From: JBCBSZ01 sp039185015
GTDB lineage: Bacteria > Actinomycetota > Acidimicrobiia > Acidimicrobiales > Poriferisodalaceae
Reading direction: 5' to 3'
Assembly (NCBI GenBank): GCA_039185015.1
Contig: JBCDAU010000034.1
Coordinates: 1-58,751, forward strand
Length of the DNA stretch: 58,751 nucleotides
In this document: in pieces, positions 56,377 to 58,751 of the stretch
Position numbering within the stretch: the stretch's first letter is position 1
Layout: every line of letters starts with the position of its first letter
Made by a program: the position numbers and the translations under genes
Notes under the pieces: model-generated
Told to the model about the DNA's origin: nothing
The model's database searches: none
The model's input: only the letters and a program-made list of their open reading frames with translations

Positions 56377-57165
56377 GTGAGCTTCGAGGGGGCGACGGCG
56401 GTGTCGCGTGTCGACGAGGGCCGCTACGACGCCGAGATCCAGTCCGGGTGGGACATCGCCGACAACGCCAACGGGGGCTACCTCCTCGCCATCGCCGCCC
56501 GCGCCGGCACGGCGGCGACCGGCCGGCCCGATCCGATCAGCATCACCGCGCACTACCTCAGCCCCGGCAAGCCCGGTCCGCTGACGGTCGACACCGAGGT
56601 GCTCAAGAGCGGCAAGCGCTTCGCCACGGCGAGCGCCACGCTGAGCGGAGACCGGCCGGTGCTGGCCACGCTCGGCTCCTACGGCGACGTCTCCGACGCG
56701 GAGGGACCGCTCCGCATCGACCGCTCGATCCCCGAGATGCCGGACCCCGACGAGTGCATCGCCGTCGAGCCGACCGACACCTTCCCTCCGCCGTTCATGG
56801 GCCGCATCGAGCTCCGCCTGCACCCGGAGGACGCTGGCTTCGCCACCGGAGACCGCAGCGGCACGCCGCGGGTCCGGGGCTGGTTCCGTCTCCGCGACGA
56901 CGAGCCGATGGACTCGGTCGCGCTGCTCCAGGCGACCGACGCGTTCCCGCCGACGATCTTCAACGCCGACCTCCCGGTGGCCTGGACTCCGACGCTGGAG
57001 CTCACCGCACACGTCCGGGCGCGACCTGCCCCGGGGTGGCTGCGCTGCGCCTTCACCACCCGCTTCATCACCGGCGGCTTCCTCGAGGAGGACGGTGAGA
57101 TCTGGGACAGCATCGGCCGGCTCGTCGCCCAGTCCCGCCAGCTCGCCCTCGTTCCCCGTGGCTGA
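56377..57165 (+). CDS. acyl-CoA thioesterase-like double-hotdog protein, 262 aa
   Basis: Two hotdog halves: QSGWDIADNANGGYLLAIAARAG with SITAHYLSPGKPGPLTVDTEVLKSG, and then DAFPPTIFNADLPVAWTPTLELTAHVRARP with EDGEIWDSIGRLVAQSRQLA. This is the TesB/DUF-type thioesterase pattern (NGGY and the late DxxGxLVAxSRQ). GGAGG lies 7 bases before the GTG. It would release free acids from acyl-CoA, in line with the acyl-CoA genes elsewhere. Confidence 0.88.
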   Translation: MSFEGATAVSRVDEGRYDAEIQSGWDIADNANGGYLLAIAARAGTAATGRPDPISITAHYLSPGKPGPLTVDTEVLKSGKRFATASATLSGDRPVLATLGSYGDVSDAEGPLRIDRSIPEMPDPDECIAVEPTDTFPPPFMGRIELRLHPEDAGFATGDRSGTPRVRGWFRLRDDEPMDSVALLQATDAFPPTIFNADLPVAWTPTLELTAHVRARPAPGWLRCAFTTRFITGGFLEEDGEIWDSIGRLVAQSRQLALVPRG

Positions 57166-57220
57166 TGGTCGGCTGCGCGATGGGCGGCGCCCGCCGTCGC
57201 TCCCCCTAGTCTGATCGCCC

Positions 57221-58405
57221 ATGGCGATGCGGCTCTACGACACGGCCCGCCGCGCGGTCGTGCCCTTCGAGCCCGGTCCCGTGGTGTCGATGTACGTGTG
57301 CGGCATCACCCCGTACGACTCGACCCATCTCGGGCACGCCGCGACCTACCTCGCCCACGACCTGGTCATCCGCCGCCTCGAGGACCTGGGTCACGAGGTC
57401 CGCATGGTCCGGAACTTCACCGACGTCGACGATCCGCTCTATGCGAAGGCGGCGACCCTCGATGTCGAGGCGATGGCGCTCGCCGAAGAGGAGATCGCCC
57501 GCTTCCGCGGTGACGCCGAGGCACTGGACCTGCGCCCCGCGGTCGCCGAGCCGAGGGTCTCGACGTCGATCCCCGAGATCGTCGCTGCGGTCGGGGGGCT
57601 CCTGGACCGCGGTCACGCCTACACCGTCGACGGCACCACCTACTTCGACGTGCGCACCTCGGAGCGGTACGGGACCCTGTCGAATCTGAGCGAGAGCGAG
57701 ATGATCGCGATCGCCGCCGGGCGGGGTGGCACCCCGGACGACCCCCGCCAGCGCAACCCGCTCGACTTCGTGCTGTGGAAGCCCTCGGCTCCCGGCGAGG
57801 ACGCCTGGCCCGCGCCGTTCGGACTCGGTCGGCCCGGCTGGCACATCGAGTGCACGGCGATGTGCATGACCCACCTCGACGAGACCATCGACCTGCACGG
57901 CGGCGGCAACGACCTCGTCTTCCCCCACCACGAATCCGAGATCGCCCAGAGCGAGGCACTGACCGGTCGGACCTTCGCCCGACACTGGATGCACGTCGGG
58001 ATGGTCGCCTACCAGGGCGAGAAGATGTCCAAGTCGCTGGGCAACCTGGTGTTCGTGTCCGAGCTCCGCAAGGTCGCCGACCCACGGGCCATCCGGCTCG
58101 CGCTGCTGCCCTTCCACTACCGGGCCGGCTTCGAGTGGTTCGACGACATGATCGACCAGGGCACCGAGGACCTCGCGTTGCTGCAGGCCGCGGCCGCCCT
58201 CGACGCCGGCCCCGACCCGACCGGCGTGGCAACGAGCGTTCGCCGCCACCTCGACGACGATCTCGACACCGGCTCGGCCCGACTCGCCCTCCTCGACCAC
58301 GCACACCGCGCCGTCGACGGTGAGGGCACGGATCGTTCGGCCCCTCAGGTGCTGCGCGAGACCGCACGACTGCTCGGTGTCGATCTCGACGAGGGTTCTC
58401 CCTGA
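57221..58405 (+). CDS. mshC: MshC-like cysteine:GlcN-Ins ligase (CysS paralogue), 394 aa
   Basis: A class I tRNA-synthetase-like catalytic core. The start MYVCGITPYDSTHLGHAATY contains the zinc Cys27 and the HIGH equivalent HLGH (36-39). GRPGWHIECTAM and DLHGGGNDLVFPHHESEIAQ hold the other zinc ligands, and KMSKS is at 268-272. CGITPYDxTHLGHA marks MshC; true CysS has a CGPTVYNxAHIGN pattern, and the tRNA-binding C-terminal is short here. MshC adds Cys to glucosaminyl-inositol for mycothiol. Confidence 0.9.
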   Translation: MAMRLYDTARRAVVPFEPGPVVSMYVCGITPYDSTHLGHAATYLAHDLVIRRLEDLGHEVRMVRNFTDVDDPLYAKAATLDVEAMALAEEEIARFRGDAEALDLRPAVAEPRVSTSIPEIVAAVGGLLDRGHAYTVDGTTYFDVRTSERYGTLSNLSESEMIAIAAGRGGTPDDPRQRNPLDFVLWKPSAPGEDAWPAPFGLGRPGWHIECTAMCMTHLDETIDLHGGGNDLVFPHHESEIAQSEALTGRTFARHWMHVGMVAYQGEKMSKSLGNLVFVSELRKVADPRAIRLALLPFHYRAGFEWFDDMIDQGTEDLALLQAAAALDAGPDPTGVATSVRRHLDDDLDTGSARLALLDHAHRAVDGEGTDRSAPQVLRETARLLGVDLDEGSP

Positions 58406-58433
58406 TCCGCCGCCGAGGCGTACCCTCGACCGG

Positions 58434-58751
58434 ATGCCTCGGGCCCGAACCGAGTGGGACACCCTCCCGAACCCGGTCCACGACCTCTGGACGAGCACGA
58501 ACGCCGCAGAGATGGTCCCCGGCGTCGTCCGGCCCTTCACCACGCAGCTCCTGAACCGCTGCGACTCGCTCGCGATGCGCGCACTCCTCGAGGAGTATCC
58601 GGCCGGTCCACGCATCGAGGTACCGGCGCCACCGACGGCCTGCCTGTTCGGCGTGTTCGGTGGGCGGCTCGCGATCAACATGGGCTTCTCGATCGCGGCG
58701 GCGTCACTGCTCGACCCCGCCATCGCCGAGCAGATGCTCGCCAGGTACTTC
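58434..58751 (+). CDS. start of a PEP-utilising-enzyme-like gene (runs off the window)
   Basis: An ATG frame of 106 codons is open to the end of the window. MPRARTEWDTLPNPVHDLWT, then AAEMVPGVVRPFTTQLLN and FGVFGGRLAINMGF resemble the region of PEP-utilising enzymes (pyruvate-phosphate-dikinase-like) with WTxxNxxEVxPGPVTPLT. That is memory-based. It lies 28 bp after mshC. The 3' end is missing. Confidence 0.6.
   Translation, partial: MPRARTEWDTLPNPVHDLWTSTNAAEMVPGVVRPFTTQLLNRCDSLAMRALLEEYPAGPRIEVPAPPTACLFGVFGGRLAINMGFSIAAASLLDPAIAEQMLARYF

Noticed and set aside
57221..58405. Cysteinyl-tRNA synthetase
   Set aside because: The CGITPYDSTHLGHA motif and the short C-terminus fit MshC better than CysS.

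Overview
The window is very GC-rich throughout (roughly 70% by eye). Genes are tightly packed, with many 4-base ATGA or GTGA stop/start overlaps and frequent GTG starts. A conservon (sensor kinase, roadblock, DUF742 and GTPase genes), an acyl-CoA carboxylase beta/epsilon pair, an MshC-like mycothiol ligase, a YWL-repeat exported protein and many fatty-acid or aromatic catabolic genes point to an Actinomycetota chromosome. My best guess is class Acidimicrobiia (Ilumatobacter/Iamia type), which is inference. I see no rRNA, tRNA, CRISPR array, insertion sequence or prophage.

Layout. 1-1441: end of an unknown gene, a VOC protein, two DUF202 membrane proteins and a small basic protein. 1604-7128: a catabolic cluster (alpha/beta hydrolase and TetR regulator diverging from VOC dioxygenase, SDR, flavin monooxygenase and FAH-type hydrolase) around a 32-bp palindromic operator. 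7176-12445: GNAT, a MocR regulator with direct-repeat sites, MFS, PhyH dioxygenase and nitroreductase. 12544-19054: an OmpR-type two-component pair followed by a lipoprotein and a MacAB-like export operon, with CTCAG boxes at 11-bp spacing in front. 19186-25075: a ParDE-like module, quinone oxidoreductase, MFS, DinB-like protein, PhnD-like protein and a WD40-TIR protein of atypical composition. 25128-32359: acyl-CoA dehydrogenase, conservon and carboxylase. 32554-38396: sortase-type surface protein, VOC, YceI/MarR divergent pair, DNA ligase, a selenoprotein and a 5'-3' exonuclease.

38513-43241 is the most unusual region: one overlapping operon of a six-repeat exported protein, MauE-like, MauD-like, a TAT-exported 12-cysteine MauA-like protein fused to a CWB2-like region, a membrane protein with an in-frame TGA, and a single-span exported protein. 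It reads as an extracytoplasmic disulfide/redox system built on methylamine-dehydrogenase maturation parts. Two genes in the window (36436-37542 and 41854-42474) have an in-frame TGA followed by a stem-loop that fits a bacterial SECIS. The first has the WAxxUGC motif of a ResA-like selenoprotein family; the second is a new proposal.

43505-58751: a membrane protein, an Asp/Met-rich lipoprotein with SOD-like and cupredoxin-like segments, HrpB helicase, a second two-component pair, lipoprotein, CBS protein, ferredoxin, DUF72 protein, cytochrome P450, thioesterase, MshC-like ligase and the start of a PEP-utilising-enzyme-like gene. A family of hairpins sharing a CCCGGA loop core sits just after several stop codons. 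All function calls come from reading the sequence and from memory of protein families; no database search was run.
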